Assembly (NCBI RefSeq): GCF_011189575.1
Contig: NZ_PUJW01000021.1
Span: 1-64,000, forward strand
Length of the DNA stretch: 64,000 nucleotides
From: Photorhabdus cinerea
Lineage (GTDB): Bacteria; Pseudomonadota; Gammaproteobacteria; Enterobacterales; Enterobacteriaceae
Reading direction: 5' to 3'
The position numbers were made by a program, and so were the translations under genes. Below are positions 17,834 through 28,100 of the stretch, piece after piece (within the stretch, counting starts at the first letter, position 1; each line of letters starts with the position of its first letter). The notes under the pieces are model-generated. The model worked only from the letters and a program-made list of their open reading frames with translations, did no database searches and was not told where the DNA came from.

Positions 17834-19745
17834 ATGAGTACAATAGATCCGCGAGATTGTTTTGATTGTAGGTTACTGAAACACTGGGTGGAATTTCAGT
17901 TGGTGGATGAACAAGGGAAACCCTTGGTCAATATGCCTTATGGCTTAATAAGCAGAGGACTACCGAATCATGTACGCCGTGGGAGGACAGATGGTTTCGG
18001 GGTGCTCAGGGAAGAAGACCTGTCAGCTCATCCCGTGAAATTGTATATCCATGCACAATCGTTGGCCGATGAGATGGAACAACGACCATTGCGAGAAATA
18101 CGGGGAGAAGAGGCGTCGGTGGTGAAGCCAAAGGCGGAAGCCGAAGGCCATCAATATCGCTATGTGACTATCGGGCAAATCAGTGATGGGTTGCCGGTAC
18201 TTAAAGGGTGGGACCCCAAAGATATCCCACCCCCTATCATTTTCCTGATCCGGAACCAAAAGGCTATCAGGTCCATCCGTTAAATCAGCGGTATGTATTG
18301 GAAGTGTGTCCATACCGGGCCTGGGTTTTGCTGTTGCATCATCAGAAAGAGTATTCCATTGTGAATGCCTATAACCAATGTTTGATGAGCGTGCTAGCCT
18401 ACGCTGTGGGGATGTTGATATTGAAGGTTCTGTTAAACATTTTTTTAACCGGCAAATGGTGGATGTTTCGATATTGCCTTATCAGGTGGAGAAAGCGTCG
18501 GCGGCACCTGTGGTTTATAATGTGCCGTTTAGTGAACGTTATACTCAGGTGGAGTTTATTGATTCACAAGCTGGAGATAATAAACAGGGTGATACCAAAC
18601 TGTTTTATGCTGCCAGTAAGAAAGATGTGATTATCAGTTGGCGGGGCACGGCTACTCTGGAAAATTACCTGACTGATGCCACCTTCCAGCCATTAGCTTT
18701 AAGCTGTGATGATGACAAAGCATTATGCAGTGGGTTTATCCATAGTGGCAAAGTGCATAAAGGGTTTTGGGAAGCGTTTAGTTTGGTTGGGAAGTTAAGC
18801 ATTCCCGGTGACAAAAGTAAACTAGTATTCAGCGATATTATTAGACTGGCTCAGGAACGAAGATTGTTTGTCTGTGGGCACAGTCTGGGAGGAGCGTTGG
18901 CATTATTGCACAGTGCACAATTGAAAGAATATAATCCTTGCCTCTACAGTTATGGGATGCCGAGAACATTGACCCGCAATGCGGTAGAGGAATTGTCTTC
19001 CATTACCCATTATCGTCATATTAATGAAGATGACCCAATTCCTTCGGTGCCTTTTGAACAGGATATGGATAATAGATTTTTTAATTACTGGGCGCCGGCG
19101 GGGTATGAATGGGCAATGATAAAGTTGTTGCCCCCGTCACCGATTTTTAAAGCCATTAAACAAGCGACTGACAGTAAAGAAATCTATCTGCATCATGGTA
19201 AGGTTGTTCATTTTTTTCAAGCTAACAGTTGCCCAGAATGGCTGATTTCCGCCAGGAATGTCCCCTTTATAACGGGTGTAACTGAAGAAGTATTGAATAA
19301 CACCACCAAGCTGTATTTAATTCCTGAGTTAAACCCGGAAACAGAAAAGGATTTTGCTCTGGCTGGTGAGCAGCAAAATGCGTTGTTTAATCAGCTCAGT
19401 CAACAAGAAAAAGACAAACTGTTTGTTGAAAACAGAGGGGCTGATTTAAAAGGGGGATTTGGCTTTTCTAATCATAGCTCGTATAAATATGCGGGTTATA
19501 TTGATAAGCGCCTCAGAGAGTTATGCGAACCGGATAAGATTACGGTCTATCAGGACAGTCAGCGTCAATTTAAGGCGAAAATGGATAATGATAAGATGCT
19601 TATCCCTGACAACATTTACTATCGTAATCTCTATTTTCTGGATATGGACAAACAGTTAATAAAATCACTGACCGTCAGCCAACAGGAAGAACAGGGAACA
19701 CTGGCCTTACAACATTACTGCGAGAAGAAGGAACTGTCAGTATGA
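17834..19745 (+). pseudogene. Class-3-lipase-like T6SS effector, split by two frameshifts
   Basis: Three frames join into one protein of about 637 residues. Segment 1 begins at ATG 17834 (GGAAAC upstream). At about 18228-18235 a C-tract has lost one C, and the frame continues as YHFPDPEPKGYQVHPLNQRY. At about 18380 a second single-base loss (an A) moves it into the lipase frame FDERASLRCGDVDIEG. The lipase part has the nucleophile elbow GHSLGGAL, an acidic NEDDPIPSVP loop and HHGKVVHF, the Ser-Asp-His set of alpha/beta hydrolases. The stop overlaps the putative immunity gene by 4 bases (ATGA). A T6SS lipase effector is inferred from layout. Either the gene is dead or both homopolymer shifts are sequencing errors. 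Confidence 0.7.
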
Positions 19746-20498
19746 AAATATTGAAAACAACGTTGCTCTTATTATTTCTCTATTTTATTTACTGGGCGTT
19801 TGGCGATACCTTTTTTAACTGGCTTTTTCCCTTTTCATCTGCCGGAAAGGGGCCGTCAATTACCGTGGAGGGAGTCGCGCCGAAATACACCAAACCGTAT
19901 ATATCTGCTTTGTATATATCAAGAGATTGTCTTAAATATCAGTTGGATGCAGGCATGTCACCTTTTAAAGTGCCAACTTATAACGGATTGCGCCTGGATG
20001 TGAAGGCCAGACCCACAAACCGGTTATTTTCAGGCGAAGTTACCCTTTAATGGCGGTGGCTGGTGTAAATGGAAAATTAATCAAGCCTCTGTGACAGTCG
20101 GTTATACCGATGTCACCCGCTTGGTAAAAGATGCTGTTCAAGATGAAGGCGCTGAAGGGACCGGTTTAACTGCATTTATTAACGATGCAGCTCGGACATA
20201 TCTTAACGAAACTGCAACATTGAATATTATAGATTACCACCCGGTTATTTACCCTGTTTTGGAAATGGTTAATAAATTTCCAAAAAGACTCTACTTGCTA
20301 GGTGAGAAACCAATGCGTCCATTTAGATTGATGTTAACTCCAGGAGCAGAATGGAAAATTATCTATAAGCCTAAGCTGGATGAAACCAAGATGCCCAAGG
20401 TGATTATCCCGCCGGGTAAAGAACCCGCGAGGGTTGAATACCCGGATGGAAGCATTGATTTGAATAATGATCAAATAGAATACTGGAGAATAAAATAA
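19742..20498 (+). pseudogene. Putative lipase immunity protein, frameshifted
   Basis: It begins at ATG 19742 inside the lipase stop. One N-terminal membrane helix (TLLLLFLYFIYWAFGDTFF) precedes a periplasmic-type domain (GPSITVEGVAPKYTKPY...). At about 20045 one base is out of register: the first frame ends at 20050, while the other frame continues directly as FNGGGWCKWKINQASVTVGY to a natural end at 20498. Joined, it is about 251 residues. Membrane-anchored periplasmic immunity fits a lipase delivered to the periplasm; this is inference from the tight coupling and the duplicated copy downstream. Confidence 0.65.
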
Positions 20499-20578
20499 TG
20501 TCATGAAGGCTATATATTATATCACCAGTTTATCTAAATGCCAACACGAGAACACTGTGATCAAAAGGAATCATCAGT

Positions 20579-20845
20579 ATGAAAATATTGAAAACAATAT
20601 TGCTCTTATTATTTCTCTATTTTATTTACTGGGCGTTTGGCGATACCTTTTTTAACTGGCTTTTTCCCTTTTCATCTGCCGGAAAGGGGCCGTCAATTAC
20701 CGTGGAAGGCGTCGCACCGAAATATACCAAACCCTATGTATATGCGCAGTATATCTCAAAATATTGTCTTAGATATCAGTTGGATGCTGGTATGTCACCT
20801 TATAAGGTACCGACCTATAATAAGGAAAACCGAATCATTAACTGA
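20579..20845 (+). pseudogene. Truncated second copy of the lipase immunity gene
   Basis: The first 80 or so residues are nearly identical to the start of the gene at 19742 (same membrane helix, same GPSITVEGVAPKYTKPY block), then the frame ends abruptly with KENRIIN inside a hairpin. AGGAATC precedes the ATG. It keeps only the anchor and the first quarter of the domain. Duplicated immunity genes are common beside T6SS effectors; this copy is a fragment. Confidence 0.7.
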
Positions 20846-20857
20846 CCCGGTTTTCCT
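20823..20857 (+). terminator. Hairpin at the end of the immunity block
   Basis: AGGAAAACCG (20823-20832) and CGGTTTTCCT (20848-20857) pair over 10 bp. The A/T-rich outer stem gives a possible bidirectional terminator. It includes the stop codon of the truncated immunity copy. Confidence 0.5.
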
Positions 20858-20864
20858 GAACTGC

Positions 20865-20991
20865 TATACCCTTCATCCTTCAAGTTGCTGCTTTGTTGGC
20901 TGCTTTCACTTACCCCAGTCACATCGTCATCTATGCTCCTGGGGAGGCGTTCACTTGCCGCCGCGCTGCAAATTGAAATCTATTGGGTATA
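20865..20991 (+). repeat. ERIC element, 127 bp
   Basis: Starts TATACCCTTCATCC and ends TATTGGGTATA, so the ends are inverted repeats. The centre contains the ERIC core features CTTACCCCAGTCAC and CTATGCTCCTGGGG. Same length as the copies at 24566 and 49016. Confidence 0.85.
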
Positions 20992-21080
20992 ACTTATCAA
21001 TAAATTTATTATAGCGTTAACTGACAAGCATTGGGCCTAAAGGCCATTGTCATCGGGTAAGTTAAAACCAACTCATTAAC

Positions 21081-22334
21081 TTATTTGGCATTTAACGCTT
21101 GGTTTAATTTAGCTTCATCAAGCTGACGACAACGTTTTGCTACTACGATAGTGGCAACCCCATTGCCAATTAGGTTTGTTAAAGCTCTTGCTTCCGACAT
21201 GAAACGATCTATGCCTAGAATTAACGCCAGCCCTGCTAATGGTAAATGCCCAACAGCAGAAATTGTTGCCGCTAATACAATAAATCCACTACCTGTCACG
21301 CCAGCGGCACCTTTAGAGGATAAAAGTAACACAACCAATAATGTTATTTGATGCACAATATCCATATGAGTATTTGTTGCCTGCGCAATAAATACGGCTG
21401 CCATTGTCAAATAAATAGAAGTGCCATCCAGATTAAATGAATATCCTGTCGGTATCACCAAACCAACAACAGATTTCTGACATCCCGCCTTCTCCATTTT
21501 ATCTAACATACGAGGTAATACAGATTCAGAAGATGATGTGCCCAATACGATTAATAATTCTTCTTTAATGTAATTAATAAACCGGAAAATATTAAATCCT
21601 GTGGCTTTTGCTATTGTTCCTAAAACAAATATGACAAAAAGAACACAAGTGATATAGAAACAAACGATTAATTGTCCTAATTGAATTAATGTACCAATAC
21701 CATATTTTCCGATGGTAAATGCCATTGCCCCAAAAGCCCCCAAAGGCGCTAATCGCATTACCATATTGATAATACCGAATATCACATGAGAGAAACCATC
21801 AATAATATTAAAGATTGGTTTTCCTTTATCGCCTAAATGATGAAGTGCAAAGCCAAATAACACCGCAAATAATAAAACCTGCAAAATATTACCACTGGCA
21901 AATGCCCCTATCACGCTGTTCGGAATAACGTCAAGTAAGAATGCGATTGTGCCTTGTTCAGACGCTTTCTCCGCATATATAGATACAGCCTTAGCATCTA
22001 ACGTGGATGGATCAATATTCATCCCTGCACCAGGCTGCATAACATTGACAACTATCAGCCCAATAATCAAAGCAATTGTGCTAACTATCTCAAAATATAT
22101 CAATGCAATAGCGCCTGTTTTACCAACAGCTTTCATACTTTCCATACCTGCAATTCCTGTCACAACAGTACAGAAAATAACAGGTGCAATAACCATCTTG
22201 ACTAATTTTACAAATCCATCACCCAACGGCTTCATTTCTGCCCCAAGCTCAGGGTAGAAATGCCCAAGAAGAATACCGATAGTTATCGCAACCAAAACTT
22301 GAAAATAAAGACTCTTTAGTAAATTTTTTTTCAC
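21081..22334 (-). CDS. dctA: DctA, C4-dicarboxylate:cation symporter
   Basis: A 417-residue inner-membrane protein of the DAACS (glutamate/C4-dicarboxylate symporter) family, very close to E. coli DctA (428) over almost its whole length. Hallmarks are the Ser-rich hairpin GTSSSESVLPRM, the transport motif GYSFNLDGTSIY, and the C-terminal DRFMSEARALTNL with GNGVATIVV. It imports succinate, fumarate, malate and aspartate aerobically. The C-terminus is about 11 residues shorter than in E. coli. It is monocistronic with a long upstream region containing a CRP-like site. Confidence 0.95.
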   Translation of the reverse strand: MKKNLLKSLYFQVLVAITIGILLGHFYPELGAEMKPLGDGFVKLVKMVIAPVIFCTVVTGIAGMESMKAVGKTGAIALIYFEIVSTIALIIGLIVVNVMQPGAGMNIDPSTLDAKAVSIYAEKASEQGTIAFLLDVIPNSVIGAFASGNILQVLLFAVLFGFALHHLGDKGKPIFNIIDGFSHVIFGIINMVMRLAPLGAFGAMAFTIGKYGIGTLIQLGQLIVCFYITCVLFVIFVLGTIAKATGFNIFRFINYIKEELLIVLGTSSSESVLPRMLDKMEKAGCQKSVVGLVIPTGYSFNLDGTSIYLTMAAVFIAQATNTHMDIVHQITLLVVLLLSSKGAAGVTGSGFIVLAATISAVGHLPLAGLALILGIDRFMSEARALTNLIGNGVATIVVAKRCRQLDEAKLNQALNAK

Positions 22335-22805
22335 TTATTAATTCCCTAATCCATAGTATAAAATCAGATTCTATTTATTCTTATTAGAACAATATGATTG
22401 TTGTTTAATTTGCCTTATATATTCATTTTCACAGGATATACGTAAACTTTTATCATTTTTTCACAAAAAATTAAAATTAATACACAATTTTCTAAGATAT
22501 AGATCACATAAATACACAATAAATAACCATACTAAAGTGACTGAATCGACAATCATCTCACAAATTATTTAAAACTTTCTATTTAAAAATATCAGTTACT
22601 TGAAGAATCTTTATTTTTCAATCCATTAAGTATTACTATTGGAAAATTGACAATTTTTTGACACTTTGAACATTTTAAGAACAATTTAATTAAAAAGATT
22701 ATTAACTATAATTGTATTCTGCTTGCTTCTTTGCCCTTTAAACAACAGTATCTCGTGATAATATGTGGCATGACATTGAATACTCAGAGGCAAAAAATTT
22801 TCATC
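22335..22805. other. Divergent intergenic region between dctA and ybfF
   Basis: AT-rich region holding promoters for both genes. A CRP-like site lies at 22493-22508. No gene is supported; in-frame codons upstream of the ybfF start (22731-22805) do not match the YbfF family. Confidence 0.5.
22493..22508 (-). promoter_or_regulatory. Candidate CRP site upstream of dctA
   Basis: TAAGA-N6-TCACA, with the right half a perfect match to the CRP consensus (AGATCACAT) and the left half 3 of 5. It lies 160 bases upstream of the dctA start codon. E. coli dctA is CRP-activated, which makes the assignment plausible; it rests on one good half-site. Confidence 0.4.
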
Positions 22806-23591
22806 ATGAAATTAGACAGCCAGTTAAATTATCATATACAAGTGCCGGAAAATCCGGTCTCTACCACGCCTGTTGTATTGATCCACGGGTTGTTTGGTGA
22901 TCTAAATAATCTCGGCGTCTTAGCCCGTGATTTACAACAATACTATCCAGTCATTCAAGTTGATGTACGCAACCACGGTTCATCCCCGTGGGTCGATAAC
23001 ATCGATTACCGCGATATGGCTCAAGATATTATTTCTCTGTTGGATCATCTGAAAATTCAGTCTGCCATTATTATTGGTCATTCAATGGGTGGTAAAATCG
23101 CAATGACAATGACTGCACAGGCACCAGAGCGAATAGAAAAAATTATTCTTATTGATATAGCACCCGTCGCCTATCAGGTTCGCCGCCATGATAAGATCTT
23201 TACGGCATTGAATAAAGTCACGGAAGCGGGAGTTAAAACCCGTCAAGATGCCATTAAAATTATGCGGGAAGATATTCAGGAAGAAGGCGTCATTCAATTT
23301 TTACTGAAATCATTCCGTCAGGGAGAATGGAAATTCAATTTACCGATATTAATCAATCAATATGAAAAAATTATTGGCTGGCAGGAAATTCCCGCATGGC
23401 CTCACCCAGCTCTGTTTATTCGTGGTGGCCTTTCTCCTTATATTCAGGAAGAGTACCGTAATGATATCACCAGACAATTTCCACAAGCTAAAGCTTGGGT
23501 TATCGCCGGTTGCGGTCACTGGGTTCACTCAGAAAAACCAGACGCGGTTTTAAGAGCAATTCATCGTTTTCTGAATACTGATGCAGAATAA
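22806..23591 (+). CDS. ybfF: YbfF, alpha/beta-hydrolase esterase
   Basis: A 261-residue esterase (E. coli YbfF 254). I chose ATG 22806 because the protein then begins MKLDSQLNYHI, matching the family N-terminus; the frame extends upstream to 22731 without similarity. The oxyanion/HG motif is LIHGLFGDLNNLG, the nucleophile is Ser93 in IIGHSMGGK, and the catalytic His lies in AGCGHWVHSEKPD. It hydrolyses short acyl esters/thioesters in vitro in E. coli; the physiological substrate is unclear. Its usual divergent neighbour seqA is separated by the inserted block. Confidence 0.93.
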   Translation: MKLDSQLNYHIQVPENPVSTTPVVLIHGLFGDLNNLGVLARDLQQYYPVIQVDVRNHGSSPWVDNIDYRDMAQDIISLLDHLKIQSAIIIGHSMGGKIAMTMTAQAPERIEKIILIDIAPVAYQVRRHDKIFTALNKVTEAGVKTRQDAIKIMREDIQEEGVIQFLLKSFRQGEWKFNLPILINQYEKIIGWQEIPAWPHPALFIRGGLSPYIQEEYRNDITRQFPQAKAWVIAGCGHWVHSEKPDAVLRAIHRFLNTDAE

Positions 23592-23755
23592 CGAATCTTG
23601 ACGTAGCACTAAGGGGGCGCTCCTTTTTACCTAGTGCGCATCCAATTAACCCTGTCGATAGGGATTTATTTAACATAGATCGTGAAAAATATTGGATACA
23701 TAGGGCAGAAACTGAATTGAAGAAAAAATAAACACAAATAAATAGGATATAAATT

Positions 23756-24052
23756 ATGCTATCTAGCAAAGTTAAAAAATATCTTAGCGATCAAGGATGG
23801 TAGGATGATTCTATCCATCCAGAATATCTAAATGCTTTAATTGGGTTAAATATCGATTTGGAATCTGATTTTGCTCAGTTTTACCTACATGCTGAAAATA
23901 ATCCGACATTTTTTAGTAGACACCATGAAATTTACCAAATCTGCTGGTTTGTTATTAATAGCGATTATGATTTAAGTGTAAAATTTACGCATGAAGCACT
24001 TCGTTTTCCAGTTCACAAGCTCTTGCCGGCTATATTCTTCGGTATGTGCTAA
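23756..24052 (+). pseudogene. Immunity-like protein (possibly SMI1/KNR4 type), nonsense-broken
   Basis: From ATG 23756 (AGGATA upstream) the frame gives MLSSKVKKYLSDQGW, a TAG at 23801-23803, then continues as DDSIHPEYLNALIGLNIDLE, SDFAQFYLHAENNPTFF and EIYQICWFVINSDYDLSV. The style (acidic, aromatic, DFAQFYL, a final CWFVIN strand) resembles SUKH/SMI1-KNR4 immunity proteins, but this is by eye. After about 23985 the frame runs into the antisense of the MARTX fragment, so the true 3' end is lost. It is next to toxin debris, consistent with an immunity role. Confidence 0.4.
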
Positions 24053-24544
24053 CCGATCAAAGGCACGACGTACCGTTGTATTATGGCTATATTGAAGCTG
24101 GCTCAACATGTAGCCACCAGCACCTTTAAAGTTTACGTCACCAGTTAGACCTTTACGGATCATTTCGTTATAAACAGCCGCACCAGTAACATTCAGCTCA
24201 CCGTGGTTACCTGTATGATTCAGGGAAACGCCACCCGCCGCACCGGAAAATAAAACATCACCATCACCACTTTTATCAATATCTGCGTAACCTGCCCCCC
24301 CCCCTTTTACGGTCAAATGACCCGTAGAATCCTCGATTCCTAAATACGCAGCACCGCCAACCACGGTGTCATTACCTGTACCGGTATATACCTTAGCCGC
24401 TATCGAACCCAACGTAATATAGTCATTCCCTCCGCGGGCATAAATGTAACCACCAAATCCAATAGCATCAATGTCATTATCATCATCAGCGAAATAATTC
24501 CCGGTAAAAAAATATTCTGTGCTTCTGTTTGATGATTTACCCAT
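23972..24544 (-). pseudogene. N-terminal fragment of a MARTX/RTX-like toxin
   Basis: 190 residues from ATG 24544 (AAGGGA RBS); the longer in-frame start at 24577 would lie inside the ERIC element. Gly/Asp/Asn-rich short repeats run through most of it: GGNDYITLGS, TGTGNDTVVGGAAYLG, KGGGAGYADIDKSGDGDVLF, SGAAGGVSLNHTGNHGELNV, DVNFKGAGGY. These are the 18-20-residue repeats of the N-terminal region of MARTX (RtxA-type) toxins, which are normally thousands of residues long. After GGYMLSQLQYSH the sequence loses the repeats and stops within about 40 residues, so this is a truncated fragment. It may still produce a small secretion-less protein. Confidence 0.6.
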
Positions 24545-24565
24545 AAACAATCCCTTAGTTTGATA

Positions 24566-24692
24566 TATACCCGTCATCTTTCAAGTTGCCTCTTTGTTGG
24601 CTGCACTCACTCACCCCGGTCACAGAGTTATCTATGCTCCCGGGGATTCGCTCCCTTGCCGTCGCGATCCATCTTGAAATCCATAGGGTATA
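24566..24692 (+). repeat. ERIC element, 127 bp
   Basis: Same ends (TATACCC... and ...GGGTATA) and the same core as the copy at 20865, here CACTCACCCCGGTCAC and CTATGCTCCCGGGGATTC. It lies immediately upstream of the MARTX fragment gene. Confidence 0.88.
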
Positions 24693-25198
24693 AAAGTTAA
24701 AACTGTATCCGTCAGATATAACAACAATGTTGAATATCCTATTTCACGCACAATACAAACCCTCAGCTCTTTCCAGAGAAAAAGAGCTGACAGAACAAAT
24801 TATTAATAAAGAATACACAACAATGACAACATTAAACTCAGAAAAATATTAACCTGATGTATCTATAAACACTTTTAAATAAACAAATCTAATAAAACAA
24901 AAATTCAAAAACAATGTTTAACGAAGAAAATATAAAGAATTAAAACTAAGATATAACGTTTTACGAATTATGACCAATCATTTATTATCTATTTATGAAA
25001 ATATTAAATATATTTATTACCAATGAAATTAATACTTAATAAACAATATTATTTAGCGATAATTACATAAAGAAATTTATAATGATAATCTGCCTAAAAA
25101 AAGCAGGTAACATAATGAATATATAGAAAAAATCCGGCATAAACCATTTATACCGGATTATAAAATAAACACAGGATCGTTAAACCTCAATTAAATCA
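24693..25198. other. AT-rich intergenic region downstream of the NRPS gene
   Basis: Contains the NRPS terminator at 25127-25159. The rest is strongly AT-rich with no coding frame I can support. Confidence 0.5.
25127..25159 (-). terminator. Rho-independent terminator of the NRPS gene
   Basis: On the minus strand AATCCGG-T-ATAAA pairs with TTTAT-G-CCGGATT around a 3-base loop, directly followed by TTTTTT (complement of 25127-25132). It starts 40 bases after the NRPS stop. Confidence 0.9.
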
Positions 25199-28100
25199 TC
25201 ACTGAACCTCTCCGTCACAACTGATTGTCAGTGCCATATTTAAGGCTCGAATTAAAACAACTTTATCCTCACTATCCTCCAGCAAACTGAAATGGTTACC
25301 CGGAATAGGAATTAGCCGAAGCAAAGAAGCCGGTACTATCTGCGCCCAACCTAATGACGGTTCCATACTTAAAGGCCGTGGGTTGTCATCCGTAACCAAA
25401 GGAACGGGTGAAGAAGGTTCCATTGCATAGAACTGATGAAGCGTTACCGTTAATACTTGCGGTTCATAATCCCTGACGATTTGTGCATAATTTTCTATCT
25501 GTTCCCAACGCTTCGCAATCAAATTAGGACTCAGATTTAACGGGTATAACGCCAGTTCCTGCGCCGCGGCAATAAATTGAACCAAACTCAGTTCATCGAT
25601 TCTTTGATACAATGCGGCAATCTCTTCAATGCGTTCTTCCCCTAAATGCCTTGCCAATTCAATAAAAAACTGGAGTTTTGGCGGGATTACCTGTTTCCTG
25701 GAATAGTAAGGCGCAGGCGTATCAATTAGCCCCAGAAAATTGATCGTCTCACCGGCATTCAAAAGTTGCTGAGCAATGGCGTAAGCCAGTATACCGCCAG
25801 AAGAGTAACCGCATATTCGGTACGGGCCTTCCGGTTGAACAGCCTTCATTAAGATGATCATTCTTGTCGCCTGCTGCTCCATCGTTAACATGGGTTCTTC
25901 ACTGATAGACGGCCAAGGCAGCGCATAAATCGGATAGCCTGATTGAATATGCTGAGCCAGCCCAAAAACATAGGAATAATCACCCATCCCACTGGGAACA
26001 AAGAACAACGGTAGCCCTGTTCCGTCAGATCGCACAGGTATGGCATGACTCCGTAGCTGAGACAGCCAATCTGAGGTCATTTTTGCGGCCAGTTCCATCA
26101 GAACCGGGAATTGAAACAAATCATTCAATGTGCATACCAAATCATGACCTGCGGCAAGGTTTATCATCCGCATGGCAAGCAGTGAATGACCACCCAACAC
26201 AAAGAAGTTGTCATGGCGGCTAATCTGCTCAATACCCAATAACTCACGCCAGATAGCCGCCAAGGTGATTTCAATTTCCCCTTGTGGCGCTTCGTAAATC
26301 TGGCGGGCAAAATCCCCTTCGTTTGGAACCGGCAACGCCCGACGATCTAACTTACCGTTAGCGGTCAGCGGGAAGGCATCCAGACACACAAACGCTGTCG
26401 GCACCATATAGTCAGGCAAAATTGTACTCAGGTAAGTACGCAGACTATTAACCAGCCCGTCCTCCGCGTCTGCCACCACATAAGCAACCAACTGCTTATC
26501 TTGTCCATCACTCAACGCCAGCACAGCCGCTTCACGCACTGCAAAATGTTCCGTCAACCGGGCTTCGATTTCTCCCGGTTCAATGCGGAAACCACGAATT
26601 TTAACCTGCTGGTCATTACGGCCAAAGAATTCCAAATTACCGTCAGGCAGGTAGCGAGCTAAATCCCCAGTCCGGTACATGCGCGCATTCGCTAAATCAC
26701 TAAACGGATCTGTCAGAAAGCGTTCAGCGGTCAATTCCGGGCGATTGAGGTAACCACAAGCAACCCCATCACCGCCAACATAAATCTCACCGGATACCCC
26801 CAACGGCACCGGCTGACCATCATCATCCAGCAAGTAAACACGCGTATTGGCTATCGGTCGGCCAATGGGGACCCTTGTCGCTCCCGGTGGTAACGCGGCA
26901 ATACAGTACATGGTAGTAAAGGTGGTGCCTTCACTCGGACCATAAGCCTGCAATAATTGTTGTGGCGGGCTGTTGTCCAAAACTTCAGCAATCACATGCA
27001 AATCGGGGATATCTCCCCCGAAAATCAGAATTTTTATCTGCGGAAGAACCGGCGACAACGCTACGACCAGCCGGTTAAATAATCCAATAGTTAGCCACAG
27101 AATCGTGACTCGATGATCCTGTAACACCTGTACAAACGCCTGTGGTGTTAGCAAAGTGGCATGGTCAATCACCACCAGCGCCCCACCATTGAGCAACGGC
27201 GCCCAAACTTCAAAGGTGCTGGCATCGAAAGCCGGGTTAGCGGTAAAGGACACTCGGTCATCTTGCCTGATTTCCGCATAACCATTGTTAATGACCAGCC
27301 GAACCACCGCACGGTGAGGCACTACCACGCCTTTTGGTATACCGGTCGAGCCGGAGGTATACATGACATAAGCGGGGTCTGAACTGTGACCAGACCAATC
27401 AAGATTGAAACCTTCTTCTTCCCTGCTTGTGTCTGCTTCATCAGTAAGACTAAATAACGGAACAACAAGGCCAATCGGAATATCAACCCACCTATCAGTG
27501 AGCAACAATTTGGCTGAACAATCGTTTATCAACCAATTTTTCCGCTCATCCGGCACACTGGGATCAATAGGAACATAAACGGCACCTATTTTGAGAATAG
27601 CCAACTGTGCCACCACCAGCTCAATCGAACGCTCTAACAGCAGCGCAACATGATTATTCGGGCAAATCCCCAGTGCAATCAATTGACGCGCTAGCCGGTT
27701 AGAGTGAGTATTCAGTTCGACATAGCTAAGGGTTTTATCTCCTGCGATCAATGCCGTGGCTTCCGGGGTTTTCTCCACCTGTTGTTCAAATAACTGATGA
27801 ATACACAGCTGATCGGGATAGATTGTTTCAGTGACATTCCAGGTTCCCAGCAACAACGTGCGTTCAGCCTCCGGCAGGATGTCTGGCATCCGCACCGATA
27901 TTTCCGGGGTCTGTTCAAGTGCTTCCACCAAACTTTCCAGTGCTTGTTGCATATAACCGCATATGCGTTTCGGATCAAACGGCTGAACAATTTGAGCCGT
28001 CAGCCCCAGTGCATCACCAAAATCTTCCACCGACATTACAAACGGATAATTAGTACGCTCCTGTCCACCAAAGAGTTCAATACCACTCATCGTTTCATGT

